64,000 bases of DNA from Neoroseomonas terrae (GTDB lineage Bacteria > Pseudomonadota > Alphaproteobacteria > Acetobacterales > Acetobacteraceae). A program made the position numbers and the translations under genes. Under the pieces are notes generated by a model, which had not been told where the DNA came from, searched no databases, and saw only the letters and a program-made list of their open reading frames with translations. The stretch is from positions 62,001 to 126,000 of the forward strand of contig NZ_JAAEDI010000002.1 of NCBI RefSeq assembly GCF_018129025.1. Direction: 5' to 3'. Shown piece after piece: positions 51,902-59,946 of the stretch; positions within the stretch are counted from its first letter, which is position 1; each line of letters begins with the position of its first letter.

Positions 51902-52870
51902 ATGACCATCACGCGACGCCTGTTGGGCGCCGGGCTTCTCGGCGCACCCGCCATCGCCGCTGCCCGCAACGCCCACGCGCAGGCTGCCTGGCCGAGCCGC
52001 GCCGTCCGCATCGTGGTGCCCTACACGCCCGGCGGCGTATCGGACATCACCGCGCGACTGATTGCTGAACCGCTCGCCGCCGCCTGGGGGCAGCCTGTCC
52101 CCGTCGAGAATCGCGCCGGCGCTGACGGCGTGATCGGCACCGAAGTGGTCGCCCGCTCCCCGGCCGATGGCTACACGCTTGGGCTGGTGTCCGTGGGGCA
52201 TCCGGTCAATGCCGCCTTCTACCGGCTGCCCTTCGACACGATGCGCGACTTCACCTTCGTCACGCAGACGACCTCGACACCGCTGGTGCTTTGTGCCGCG
52301 CCGGCCTTCGCACCCAATACCCCAGCCGAGCTGGCGGAGTACGCCAAGCGCAACCCCGGCGTGACCTTCGCGGGCACCGGCGGCGTGGTGCGGCTGGCGC
52401 CGGTGCTTTTCGCGCAGCGCGCCGGTGTCACGCTGGAGTACGTGCCCTATCGCGGCAGCACCCAGGCCCATCCGGACCTGATCGGCGGCCGGGTGAACAT
52501 CATGTTCGATACTGTCCCGGCCGCCCTGCCGCACATCCAATCCGGCGCGCTGAAGGCGCTGGCGACCACCGGCGCCCAGCGCAGTCCGCAACTGCCGAAC
52601 GTGCCGACGATGGCCGAATCCTTCCTGCCGGGATTCGAGGCATCAACCTGGGGGATGATCATCGCCCCCGCCAATCTGCCGGCGCCCGTGTTGGCGAAGC
52701 TCAATACCGACATCCGGGCGGCCCTGCAGAACCCGACCGTGGTCGATCGACACAAGACGCTCGGCGCCGCGATCGTATCGAACTCGCCGGAGGAGATGCG
52801 GGCCTTCACGCAAGCGGAGATGGAGAAGTGGGGAGCGGCGGCTCGGGCCGCTGGAATCCAGCAGCAATAG
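51902..52870 (+). CDS. Tripartite tricarboxylate transporter binding protein (Bug/TctC family), copy B
   Basis: The 322-residue protein starts at ATG 51902 with GGAGGAAGGAA upstream. The Tat-like signal ITRRLLGAGLLGAPAIAAARNAHAQA precedes PSRAVRIVVPYTPGGVSDITARLIAEPLAAAWGQPVPVENRAGADGVIGTEVVARSPADGYTLG. VPYRGSTQAHPDLIGGRVNIMFDTVPAALPHIQSGALKALATTGAQRSPQLPNVPTMAES closes the family core. No tctAB genes are near, so it is an orphan binding protein. The ligand is probably a carboxylate. A dispersed two-hairpin repeat lies 27 bp after its stop. Confidence 0.93.
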   Translation: MTITRRLLGAGLLGAPAIAAARNAHAQAAWPSRAVRIVVPYTPGGVSDITARLIAEPLAAAWGQPVPVENRAGADGVIGTEVVARSPADGYTLGLVSVGHPVNAAFYRLPFDTMRDFTFVTQTTSTPLVLCAAPAFAPNTPAELAEYAKRNPGVTFAGTGGVVRLAPVLFAQRAGVTLEYVPYRGSTQAHPDLIGGRVNIMFDTVPAALPHIQSGALKALATTGAQRSPQLPNVPTMAESFLPGFEASTWGMIIAPANLPAPVLAKLNTDIRAALQNPTVVDRHKTLGAAIVSNSPEEMRAFTQAEMEKWGAAARAAGIQQQ

Positions 52871-52897
52871 GGCGGAGATAGGGTTCACGGTTGGATC

Positions 52898-52962
52898 GGG
52901 GATGGGCTCCGCCCCTCCCCGAACCCCGCCCCGGCAAAGGCCGAAGGGCCTTTGCAAACCTC
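52898..52962 (+). repeat. Dispersed repeat, full copy 3 (two hairpins)
   Basis: An imperfect hairpin GGGGATGGGC-TCC-GCCCCTCCCC (52898-52920) is followed by CGAACCCCGCCCC and the perfect hairpin GCAAAGGCC-GAAG-GGCCTTTGC (52934-52955), then AAACCTC. Its reverse complement matches copy 2 from GAGGTTTGC onward with compensated loop changes, while stems are kept. That pattern suggests selection for the folded form. Confidence 0.7.
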
Positions 52963-53179
52963 AACCTGGCGCTGCGCGGGGCGGGCAGGATGAAGCGCGA
53001 AACCCGCGCCTGCACCCCAAGCGCGCCTTACTGAACGCAGGATGCCCGTCTACCCGACGCCAGATGCCGGCGGTCCGGGGCATAGTGTGGCTTGGCGCAG
53101 TGGCGCCGCCAGTTCCTCGTCGGGCGCACCATTCAGGGCAATCCGGGGGGCGCAGGCCCGTGGTGAAAGGGTCAGGAGG

Positions 53180-53196
53180 CGGCGCCTTTGGCGCCG
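53180..53196 (-). terminator. Short hairpin after the dienelactone hydrolase gene
   Basis: CGGCGCC and GGCGCCG flank a TTT loop, 14 bp beyond the stop of the minus-strand hydrolase gene. The stem is short and no T-tract follows, so it is a weak candidate. Confidence 0.35.
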
Positions 53197-53209
53197 GCTC
53201 GTAACACCC

Positions 53210-53869
53210 TCAGAGATGCTTCGCGAAGAACGCCAGCGTCCGCTTCTGCGCCACTTCGTAGTCCGCCTTCACGAAGGAACCGCGTTCGTCGCAGCCGAAG
53301 CCGTGGCCGCCTCCATAGACGTGGATCTCTGCACCAGGCTGCGCGGCCTTGATCGCCGCCACATCCGTCATCGGGATCGAGGCGTCGGTCTCGCCGAAAT
53401 GCATCTGCACCGGGCAGCGCGCGACTTCATCCTTCGCCGCCGCGATCCCGCCACCATACCAGGCGGAGGCCGCGCTGAAGGCGCTGGTGCGTGTCGCGCC
53501 ATGCCAGGTGACGGTGCCGCCCCAGCAATAGCCGACGATCCCACGCTTCACGCCGGCCGGCAGCGACGCAGCGGCGGCGAGGATGTCGAGTACCGTCAGC
53601 CCGTCATCGATCTTGCCGCGCAGCTCGCGTCCCTGCGCGACGTCCGCGGCTTCGTAGCCGAGCTCAATGCCCCTACCGACGCGGTCGAATAGGGCCGGGG
53701 CCACGACGGCGTAGCCCTCGGCGGCGAAGGATTCGCATACGTTCCGCATATGGCGGTTCACGCCGAAGATCTCCTGCACCACGACCAGTGCGCGGGCGGC
53801 GTTCTGCGGGCCGGCACGATAGGCGGAAAGCCGGTGGCCGTCCGCGGCGGTCAGCGAGATCATGGGCAT
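53210..53869 (-). CDS. Dienelactone hydrolase family protein
   Basis: The 219-residue alpha/beta hydrolase has the Cys-Asp-His triad of the family: VVVQEIFGVNRHMRNVCESFAAEGYAVVAPALFDR with the oxyanion-region glutamate, GIVGYCWGGTVTW with the nucleophilic cysteine near residue 118, CPVQMHFGETDASIPM with the aspartate, and VYGGGHGFGCDERGSF with the histidine. True dienelactone hydrolases act in chlorocatechol breakdown, but paralogues hydrolyse many esters and lactones. No aromatic-ring genes adjoin, so the physiological substrate is open. It is head-to-head with the DUF4169 gene (40 bp apart). Confidence 0.9.
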   Translation of the reverse strand: MPMISLTAADGHRLSAYRAGPQNAARALVVVQEIFGVNRHMRNVCESFAAEGYAVVAPALFDRVGRGIELGYEAADVAQGRELRGKIDDGLTVLDILAAAASLPAGVKRGIVGYCWGGTVTWHGATRTSAFSAASAWYGGGIAAAKDEVARCPVQMHFGETDASIPMTDVAAIKAAQPGAEIHVYGGGHGFGCDERGSFVKADYEVAQKRTLAFFAKHL

Positions 53870-53909
53870 GGCGTTTTCCCTCGGGCGTGTGGCGGCGTAT
53901 CCTCACCGC

Positions 53910-54086
53910 ATGGGCGAGATCGTCAACCTGAACAAGGCGCGGAAGGCGCGCGCCAAGGCGGAGGCCGCGGCGGACGCCGCCGCGAACCGCGCGAAGCATG
54001 GGCGCAGCAAGGCCGAGAAGACCTGCGATGCCCAGGCAGAAGCACGACGGAGGGCCCTGTTGGACGGCGCGAAGAAGGAGGACTGA
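53910..54086 (+). CDS. DUF4169 family small protein
   Basis: The 58-residue basic protein starts at ATG 53910 and reads MGEIVNLNKARKARAKAEAAADAAANRAKHGRSKAEK. This is the DUF4169 pattern, with the invariant GEIVNLxxARK start and the NRAxxGRxKAEK middle. It is almost wholly helical and charged. In related alphaproteobacteria it is commonly followed by a ribbon-helix-helix protein gene, but none is seen here. Function unknown. The in-frame upstream codons from 53862 overlap the divergent hydrolase and are rejected. Confidence 0.85.
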   Translation: MGEIVNLNKARKARAKAEAAADAAANRAKHGRSKAEKTCDAQAEARRRALLDGAKKED

Positions 54087-54205
54087 CGGGCCTTGAGCCA
54101 ACGGACGTTGGCGAGTTTCTCCATCGGTGCCGCCGTCGAGGCCAACTGGCGTGATCGGGGGCGCCGGCGCAGAAGCGGCAGTGCCCCCGGCAGTCCTGCC
54201 CTGCG

Positions 54206-55099
54206 TTAGAAGGCCCGGTTAATCGTCAGCACGATGCCTTGCGTCGTGGCGCGTCCGGAGGAACTGCCAACGAGCGTTCCCGAGGTGACTGAACCATTAG
54301 CCGCATTCGGGTTGGTGAAGGTGCTCGAGTAGTTGCCGGTCTGGCGCTCGGTCAGCGTCAGCATGTAGCGGACGTCCAGGAACCAGGACGCGTCGAAGAA
54401 CAGCGTCACGCCCAGCATCGCCGCGCCGCCCCAGACCCAGCCCTCGGTGCCGAAGTTCTGCGGAGCCCCCGACACGTCGGTCGGCGTGCCGTCGGGTCGG
54501 GCGAAGCCGACCAGGCCGTTCAGGCTGGTGCGCATGCGCGAAAGCGTCGGGCCAGCGCCGAGATAGACGAAGCCGCCCGCGTCGAAGGCGTAACCCACGA
54601 ACGGCATCAGTGCGACCTGGTGGGTCAGCTCGGTTTGATAGGACCGGACGATCGCATTGCCGACGAAGGGCTCCGGAATGCCAGTGTCCACCGGGGTGTT
54701 GGTGCCCGCCTGCGGGATGCGAGCGTTCGACCGGGTCCTGGAGGCGTTCATGTAGGTGTAGTTGAGGTTCGCCCCCCACAGCCACGGGCTGTCGGCGAAA
54801 CGCTGAAAGTAGCCGAGCTGCACGACGGGCGACACGCCGGTTTCGCTCCCCATCCCGACGGTGCCGGGACCGTCTGCCGAGCCGCTGGAGACGCGTACGC
54901 CGTCGCGAAAGACGTCGGAGGTCCCGACCGCGTACACGTCCTGAGTGCCGAAATCCGCAATGCGGGCACTCGCGCCGACGCCGAGGTAGAAGGCGCTCTG
55001 CGGCATGGCGGGCGCTTGAGCCACTGCAGCGGCGGGAAAGGCTGCGCATCCTGCCAGCAGGGCAGCGAGGCCATCGCGGAGCGAAACGTGCTTGTTCAT
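54206..55099 (-). CDS. Outer-membrane beta-barrel protein (OmpW/opacity-porin type)
   Basis: The 297-residue protein has a signal peptide (LAALLAGCAAFPAAAVAQA). The mature part is a run of amphipathic strands with glycine-aromatic patterns: SAFYLGVGASARIADFG, VSPVVQLGYFQRF, GANLNYTYMNASRTRS, HQVALMPFVGYAFDAGGFVYLGAGPTLSRM and WGGAAMLGVTLFFDASWFLDVRYMLTLTERQTGNY. It ends TINRAF with the C-terminal phenylalanine needed for BAM insertion. By pattern it is an eight-stranded barrel like OmpW or opacity proteins; the ligand is unknown. It is preceded by an AT-rich leader with a possible operator. Confidence 0.82.
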   Translation of the reverse strand: MNKHVSLRDGLAALLAGCAAFPAAAVAQAPAMPQSAFYLGVGASARIADFGTQDVYAVGTSDVFRDGVRVSSGSADGPGTVGMGSETGVSPVVQLGYFQRFADSPWLWGANLNYTYMNASRTRSNARIPQAGTNTPVDTGIPEPFVGNAIVRSYQTELTHQVALMPFVGYAFDAGGFVYLGAGPTLSRMRTSLNGLVGFARPDGTPTDVSGAPQNFGTEGWVWGGAAMLGVTLFFDASWFLDVRYMLTLTERQTGNYSSTFTNPNAANGSVTSGTLVGSSSGRATTQGIVLTINRAF

Positions 55100-55460
55100 G
55101 AAAGTGACCTATTGGGGTTAACCTGGCGTCGAAATCCCTGCGGTTCCGGGTAGCCTGCCCGACGCCAGAACGGGGTACGCCAGAACATCTTCCTGCATTC
55201 CGCGTCTTCGGCAGCTAAGATACACCCATAACGCGAGTATAAAAACGGGAAATGCTCGTTATAGTTTGGTTTGCCTCACTGCTCGGTGCTGGGCAACGGA
55301 GCGGTATGGCTGCTTGAACGAGCGACGGGCCCGTGGCGCTGCGGGCGCCTGGCCAGCGTGCGGTAGGCGCTTCTCCGCGCTGAGGGGTCGTACGCTTTCC
55401 GCGGCATATGCAGGCGGCCTGGCGCGGTCTTTTCCGTCATCGGAAGTATGCGCAAACGCA
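55100..55460. other. Intergenic stretch upstream of the barrel gene
   Basis: The gap between the barrel gene start and the petC terminator includes an AT-rich patch at 55215-55265 with the inverted repeat ATAACG (55228-55233) and CGTTAT (55257-55262). It may hold the barrel-gene promoter, but -35/-10 boxes with correct spacing could not be fixed. No gene was recognised. Confidence 0.4.
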
Positions 55461-55497
55461 GAACGGCGAGTCGTGGTCGCCCACCGACTCGCCGTTC
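55461..55497 (-). terminator. 13-bp hairpin terminating petABC
   Basis: GAACGGCGAGTCG (55461-55473) and its exact complement (55485-55497) flank an 11-base loop. It lies 51 bp beyond the petC stop on the minus strand, and TGCGTTTGC follows. The perfect stem and position at the end of the bc1 operon support a transcript end. Confidence 0.7.
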
Positions 55498-55547
55498 CAG
55501 TCCCGTTTTCAGGGAAGCGCGTGCGGCGCCTCAGCGGCGCCCGCTAC

Positions 55548-56315
55548 TCAGTGCGCGTTCGCCCAGACCTTACGCTTCACCGCATAGGCAAGCCCGGCAA
55601 GGATCACCAGGAAGCCGATGATCTTGATGCCCATGGCGCGACGTTCCTCGAGCTCGGGCTCTGCGGCCCAGGCCAGGAAGGTCGTCACGTCGCGGGCCAT
55701 GTTCTCGACCGTGGCGGGCGTGTTGTCGGCGAACTCGACCTGATCGGGGTTGAGCGGCCGCGCCATGGCGATCTGATGGCCCGGGAAGTACCGGTTGTAG
55801 TTCATGCCCTCGCCCATGGCGAAGCCGGCGGGCGGGTCCTCGTAACCGGTGAGCAGGCCGTAGAGATAATTCGCCCCGTCCGGCCGGGCCTTCACGATGA
55901 CCGAAAGATCGGGCGGATAGGCGCCGTTGTTGGCGGCGCGCGCCGCCTGCTGGTTCGGGAACGGGCTGCGGAAACGGTCCGATGGGCGGCCCGGCCGCTC
56001 GAACATCTGGCCCTCATCGTTCGGCCCGTCCTGGATCTGCACCTGGGAGGCGATCGCCGCCACCTGCGCTTCCGTCAGGCCGAGGGCCTGAAGGTTGCGG
56101 TACGACAGCAGGTGCGCCGCGTGGCACGAGGCGCAGACCTGCTGGTACACCTGGAAGCCACGCTGCGCGCTGGCACGGTCGAAGGTGCCGAAGGTGCTGT
56201 TGAAGCTGAAGCCGGCATTGGGAGGCGCAACCGACTCACCGGCCGCCTGGGCGCCCGGGGAAGCGCCGAGCAGCCCGCCGACGATGGCGAGGGCCTTGAG
56301 CGACGTACGCAACAT
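55548..56315 (-). CDS. petC: Cytochrome bc1 complex cytochrome c1 subunit
   Basis: The 255-residue protein has a cleaved signal (LRTSLKALAIVGGLLGASPGAQA). The haem c site is CASCH near residue 61 in GFQVYQQVCASCHAAHLLSYRNLQALGL. ANNGAYPPDLSVIVKARPDGANYLYGLLTGYEDPP and GMNYNRYFPGHQIAMARPL are conserved; the methionine in IAMA is the likely sixth ligand. The C-terminal helix GIKIIGFLVILAGLAYAVKRKVW anchors it in the membrane. It passes electrons from the Rieske protein to cytochrome c. It starts 2 bp after petB. A longer frame to 57203 is a shadow of petB. Confidence 0.96.
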   Translation of the reverse strand: MLRTSLKALAIVGGLLGASPGAQAAGESVAPPNAGFSFNSTFGTFDRASAQRGFQVYQQVCASCHAAHLLSYRNLQALGLTEAQVAAIASQVQIQDGPNDEGQMFERPGRPSDRFRSPFPNQQAARAANNGAYPPDLSVIVKARPDGANYLYGLLTGYEDPPAGFAMGEGMNYNRYFPGHQIAMARPLNPDQVEFADNTPATVENMARDVTTFLAWAAEPELEERRAMGIKIIGFLVILAGLAYAVKRKVWANAH

Positions 56316-56317
56316 GG

Positions 56318-57586
56318 TCAGGCCTTCTCCATCGGCTTCGCCGCGGCGCCGGCGGGCAGCGCCCCTGCGCCGAGGACGGCACGGGCGATGCTTTCGGGCA
56401 GCGGCAGCGGCTTCTCGATGCGCGAGAGCAGCGGCAGGATCACCAGGAAGTAACCGAAGTAATACGCGGTCGCGAACCGGCTGATGGTCACGTAGGGCTC
56501 CTCGGCCGGCTTGCCGCCGCACCACAGCAGCACCGCGAAGGACACGGTCCAGAGCAGGAAGCAGATCCGGGCGATCGGGCGGAACCGCATGGACCGGACC
56601 GGCGAGCGATCGAGCCAGGGCAGCACGAACCAGACCAGGATCGACCCGAACATCAGCAGCACGCCGCCAAGCTTGTCCGGCACCGCGCGCAGGATCGCGT
56701 AGAACGGCAGGAAGTACCATTCCGGAACGATGTGTGCGGGCGTCACCAGGGGGTCGGCCGGGATGTAGTTGTCCGGATGGCCGAGGTAGTTCGGCGCGAA
56801 GAACACCAGCACCGCGAAGACGATGAAGTAGATCACCAGTCCGAAGCTGTCCTTCGCCGTGTAGTACGGGTGGAAGGGCAGGGTGTCCTGCGGGCCCTTC
56901 GGCTCGATGCCGAGCGGGTTGTTGGACCCGGTGATGTGCAGCGCGACGACGTGCAGGAACACGACGCCCACGATCACGAAGGGCAGCAGGTAGTGCAGCG
57001 CGAAGAACCGGTTCAGCGTCGGGTTGTCGACCGAGAAGCCACCCCACAGCAGCGTCACGATCCAGTCGCCGACCAGGGGGAAGGCCGAGAACAGGTTGGT
57101 GATGACGGTGGCGCCCCAGAAGGACATCTGGCCCCAGGGCAGCACGTAGCCCATGAAGGCGGTCGCCATCATCAGCAGGAAGATGACGACGCCGAGCATC
57201 CACAGCAGCTCGCGCGGCGCCTTGTAGGAGCCGTAGTACATGCCGCGCCAGATGTGGATGTACACCACGATGAAGAACATCGAGGCGCCGTTGGCGTGCA
57301 CGTAGCGCATCAGCCAGCCGAAATTCACGTCGCGCATGATGCGCTCGACGGAATCGAACGCCATCGAAGTGTGCGGCGTGTAGTGCATCGCGAGGAAGAT
57401 GCCCGTCGCGATCATGATCATCAGGTTGACCATGGCGAGCGCGCCGAAATTCCAGAAGTAGTTGAAATTCCGGGGCGTCGGGAAGGAGCCGTACTCCTTC
57501 TGCATCATGGTGATGACCGGCATGCGCTGGTCGATCCAGCGCAGGACGGGGTTCGGGACGTCGCTGTTGTGCAGACCGCTTGCCAT
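56318..57586 (-). CDS. petB: Cytochrome bc1 complex cytochrome b subunit
   Basis: The 422-residue eight-helix protein includes [56 protein letters not shown] (haem histidines), [29 protein letters not shown] (Qo site), and [24 protein letters not shown] with the PEWY motif. [27 protein letters not shown] carries the second histidine pair. It binds both b haems and oxidises ubiquinol. ATG 57586 is chosen; upstream frame to 57694 overlaps petA. It follows petA by 10 bp and precedes petC by 2 bp. Confidence 0.97.
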   Translation of the reverse strand: MASGLHNSDVPNPVLRWIDQRMPVITMMQKEYGSFPTPRNFNYFWNFGALAMVNLMIMIATGIFLAMHYTPHTSMAFDSVERIMRDVNFGWLMRYVHANGASMFFIVVYIHIWRGMYYGSYKAPRELLWMLGVVIFLLMMATAFMGYVLPWGQMSFWGATVITNLFSAFPLVGDWIVTLLWGGFSVDNPTLNRFFALHYLLPFVIVGVVFLHVVALHITGSNNPLGIEPKGPQDTLPFHPYYTAKDSFGLVIYFIVFAVLVFFAPNYLGHPDNYIPADPLVTPAHIVPEWYFLPFYAILRAVPDKLGGVLLMFGSILVWFVLPWLDRSPVRSMRFRPIARICFLLWTVSFAVLLWCGGKPAEEPYVTISRFATAYYFGYFLVILPLLSRIEKPLPLPESIARAVLGAGALPAGAAAKPMEKA

Positions 57587-57596
57587 CGTCGCGCCC

Positions 57597-58142
57597 TCAG
57601 CCGATCCGGATCTTGGTATCGGAAGTGAAAGTATATGGCGGGATGTCGAGGTTGCGCGGCGCGGGTCCCTGCCGGATGCGGCCCGACGTGTCATAGGCGC
57701 TGCCGTGGCAGGGGCAGAACCAGCCGTCGTACTGGCCCTTGTTGTCCGTCGGCTTCTGGCCGAGCGGAATGCAGCCCAGATGGGTGCAGATGCCGATCAT
57801 CACCAGCCACTGCTCCTTCTGGACGCGGGACTGGTCGGTCGCCGGGTCCTTCAGGTCGGACATCGGGACGGCGCGGGCCTCCTCGATATCCTTGGCGGTG
57901 CGGTGCCGGATGAAGATCGGCTTGCCACGCCACATTACCGTGACCGCCTGGCCAACCGCCACGGGGCCGAGCTCGACATCCGTACTGGCCAGCGCGAGCA
58001 CGTCGCGCGCCGGCTGCATCGAGTTGATGAAGGGCCAGGCAATGGCACCGACGCCGACCCCGACGAAGGACGCCGTCACCAGGTTCAGGAAATCCCGCCG
58101 CGGCGTCCCGCCGCCTGCGGTGGCCTCGCCACTATCCGCCAT
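57597..58142 (-). CDS. petA: Ubiquinol-cytochrome c reductase Rieske iron-sulfur subunit
   Basis: The 181-residue protein has a Tat-type N terminus ([26 protein letters not shown]) that stays as a membrane anchor. The 2Fe-2S cluster ligands are in [11 protein letters not shown] and [14 protein letters not shown], giving the CTHLGC and CPCHGS boxes, with the disulfide cysteines included. [13 protein letters not shown] is the Pro-loop region. It takes electrons from ubiquinol to cytochrome c1. It opens the petABC operon, and a promoter candidate lies 140 bp upstream. Confidence 0.97.
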   Translation of the reverse strand: MADSGEATAGGGTPRRDFLNLVTASFVGVGVGAIAWPFINSMQPARDVLALASTDVELGPVAVGQAVTVMWRGKPIFIRHRTAKDIEEARAVPMSDLKDPATDQSRVQKEQWLVMIGICTHLGCIPLGQKPTDNKGQYDGWFCPCHGSAYDTSGRIRQGPAPRNLDIPPYTFTSDTKIRIG

Positions 58143-58591
58143 GCCTCACCATCCCTTCCGCCGGCACGCCACAGTCGTGGTGCCGGCCGCATCAACCCGT
58201 ATCCGGGCACCGGTGCGGCACCCGCGAGCAGTGTGTGGGGCAGGCGCGCGGCCACGCGCGCTGCCCTTCCTGCGCGGCGGACCTTATAAGGGCGGCTCCC
58301 GCGGGGTGTCCATGGCAGGCGGCCGGTGGCCCAGCGCAGTGCACACGATGATCCGGGCGGTATGCTCTGCGGGCCGCAGCCCGATCTGACCGCGACAACC
58401 GGCGGCCCGGGCAAGCCTCGGGCCGTGAGTGCACGCGCGAAGGCGCCCGAGCCGGCAGTCGCGCCTGCCGCGCCAGGGCTGGGGTACGCGCGCCGAGCCG
58501 GCCGCCGACGTGAGGGCATGCGGACACCCTGGTCTTGCGCAGTCGGCCCGTTGCGGGGCATCGGACGGCCGCCGCACAACAGGAGTGGAGC
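58143..58591. other. Divergent intergenic region petA-hemF
   Basis: This 449-bp region separates the bc1 operon (minus) from hemF (plus). It is GC-rich with short inverted repeats and contains a petABC promoter candidate. No gene was recognised; longer frames here are composition artefacts. Confidence 0.5.
58283..58312 (-). promoter_or_regulatory. Candidate petABC promoter
   Basis: On the minus strand TGGACA (58307-58312) and TATAAG (58283-58288) are each five of six matches to the sigma-70 boxes and are 18 bp apart. They stand out in very GC-rich DNA. Transcription would begin near 58276, leaving a leader of about 130 bases before petA. Confidence 0.45.
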
Positions 58592-59494
58592 ATGACCGAA
58601 GCCGACGCGCATCGCGCATCCCCGTCGGACCATCCCATGGCCGGTCCTGCCCGTGCCTGGTTCGAAGGCCTGCGCGACCGGCTCTGCGCCGAGTTCGAGG
58701 CGATCGAGCGCGAACTGGTCACGGGCCCCCACCGCGACCTGCCGGCAGGACGCTTCGAGCGCACGGCGTGGGACCGGCCGGAGGGCGGCGGCGGCGTGAT
58801 GTCTGTGATGCGGGGGCGGGTCTTCGAGAAGGTCGGGGTCAACGTCTCCACTGTCTTCGGTGAGTTCTCGCCCGAGTTCCGCAACCAGATCCCCGGCGCC
58901 GAGCAGGATCCGCGCTTCCTGGCGACCGGCGTCTCCCTGGTTGCGCACATGCGCAACCCGCGTGTACCCGCCGCCCACATGAACACCCGTTTCATCGTCA
59001 CCAACCGCGCCTGGTTCGGCGGCGGCGGCGACCTGACGCCGATGTTCCCCGACAGCGAGGAGGCCGCCGAGGATGCGCGTGGCTTTCACGCCGCCTTCAA
59101 GGCTGCCTGCGATCGCGCGGACCCGGGCTACTACCCGCGCTTCAAGCAGTGGTGTGACGAGTACTTCTTCCTGCCGCACCGCAACGAGCCGCGCGGCCTC
59201 GGGGGCATTTTCTATGATTGGCTGGGGGACCGCACGCCGGGCCATGGCGCCGAGGCCGACTTCGCCTTCACGAAGGATGTCGGCCTCGCGTTCCTGGATG
59301 CCTATCCGAAGATTGTCCGCCGCCGCATGCGGGAACCCTGGACCGCGGCGGAGCGCCAGCAGCAGCTCGTGCGCCGCGGCCGCTACGTGGAGTTCAACCT
59401 CATCCACGATCGCGGCACGCTGTTCGGCCTGCGCACCGGTGGCAATGTCGAGGCGATCCTGATGTCGCTGCCGCCCGAGGTGGCGTGGCCGTAG
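58592..59494 (+). CDS. hemF: Oxygen-dependent coproporphyrinogen III oxidase
   Basis: The 300-residue cytoplasmic enzyme decarboxylates coproporphyrinogen III to protoporphyrinogen IX with O2. Conserved blocks are [92 protein letters not shown], and [38 protein letters not shown]. Length matches E. coli HemF. ATG 58592 follows AGGAGTGGAG. It is divergent from petABC; both serve aerobic respiration. An XRE regulator follows on the same strand. Confidence 0.96.
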   Translation: MTEADAHRASPSDHPMAGPARAWFEGLRDRLCAEFEAIERELVTGPHRDLPAGRFERTAWDRPEGGGGVMSVMRGRVFEKVGVNVSTVFGEFSPEFRNQIPGAEQDPRFLATGVSLVAHMRNPRVPAAHMNTRFIVTNRAWFGGGGDLTPMFPDSEEAAEDARGFHAAFKAACDRADPGYYPRFKQWCDEYFFLPHRNEPRGLGGIFYDWLGDRTPGHGAEADFAFTKDVGLAFLDAYPKIVRRRMREPWTAAERQQQLVRRGRYVEFNLIHDRGTLFGLRTGGNVEAILMSLPPEVAWP

Positions 59495-59577
59495 GCGATC
59501 CGGGTTTGCCGACGACCCAGCGCATCGTTGATAACGACGTTCATGACCGATGCCTCCCCGCCGCAGAACCAGCCGGC

Positions 59578-59946
59578 ATGACGCCCTTCGGCGCGCGCCT
59601 TCGCGAGTTGCGGGCGCAGCGGCAGGTCACGCTGAAGGATCTGGCCGCGGCGCTGCAGGTCTCGCCGGCCTATCTCTCGGCGTTGGAGCATGGCCGGCGT
59701 GGCAAGCCCTCGGCGGGTCTGGTGCATCAGGTGAACGAGTATTTCGGACTGATCTGGGATGATGCCGAGGATCTCGCGCGCCTCGCGCGGCAATCGCACC
59801 CGCGCGTGGTGCTCGACACCGCCGGCCTCGACCCCGCGGTGACAGACCTCGCGAACCGGCTGGCGCGGGAGATCCGCCAGGTAACACCGGATGCCGCGGC
59901 GCGCCTCGCCGCGGTGCTGGACACGCTGCCGAAGGCGCGGCGCTGA
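59578..59946 (+). CDS. XRE-family helix-turn-helix regulator
   Basis: The 122-residue protein has an N-terminal HTH_3 domain (FGARLRELRAQRQVTLKDLAAALQVSPAYLSALEHGRRGKPSAGLVHQV) with recognition helix SPAYLSALEHG. The C-terminal half LARLARQSHPRVVLDTAGLDPAVTDLANRLAREIRQVTPDAAARLAAVLDTL is helical and may mediate dimerisation or ligand sensing. Its stop shares one base with the benE start (TGATG), so it probably controls the transporter genes it is coupled with. It lies 83 bp after hemF, a frequent pairing in related genomes. Confidence 0.88.
   Translation: MTPFGARLRELRAQRQVTLKDLAAALQVSPAYLSALEHGRRGKPSAGLVHQVNEYFGLIWDDAEDLARLARQSHPRVVLDTAGLDPAVTDLANRLAREIRQVTPDAAARLAAVLDTLPKARR

Larger units (their letters stand above)
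52871..53209. other. Intergenic stretch carrying a dispersed repeat
   Basis: This gap between the convergent Bug and dienelactone-hydrolase genes holds repeat copy 3 at its left and a 7-bp hairpin at its right. No gene could be supported in the remaining 200 bases. Confidence 0.55.

Noticed and set aside
55548-57203. A cytochrome b-c1 fusion (551 codons)
   Set aside because: The upstream half is an out-of-frame reading of petB. petC has its own ATG and signal peptide at 56315.
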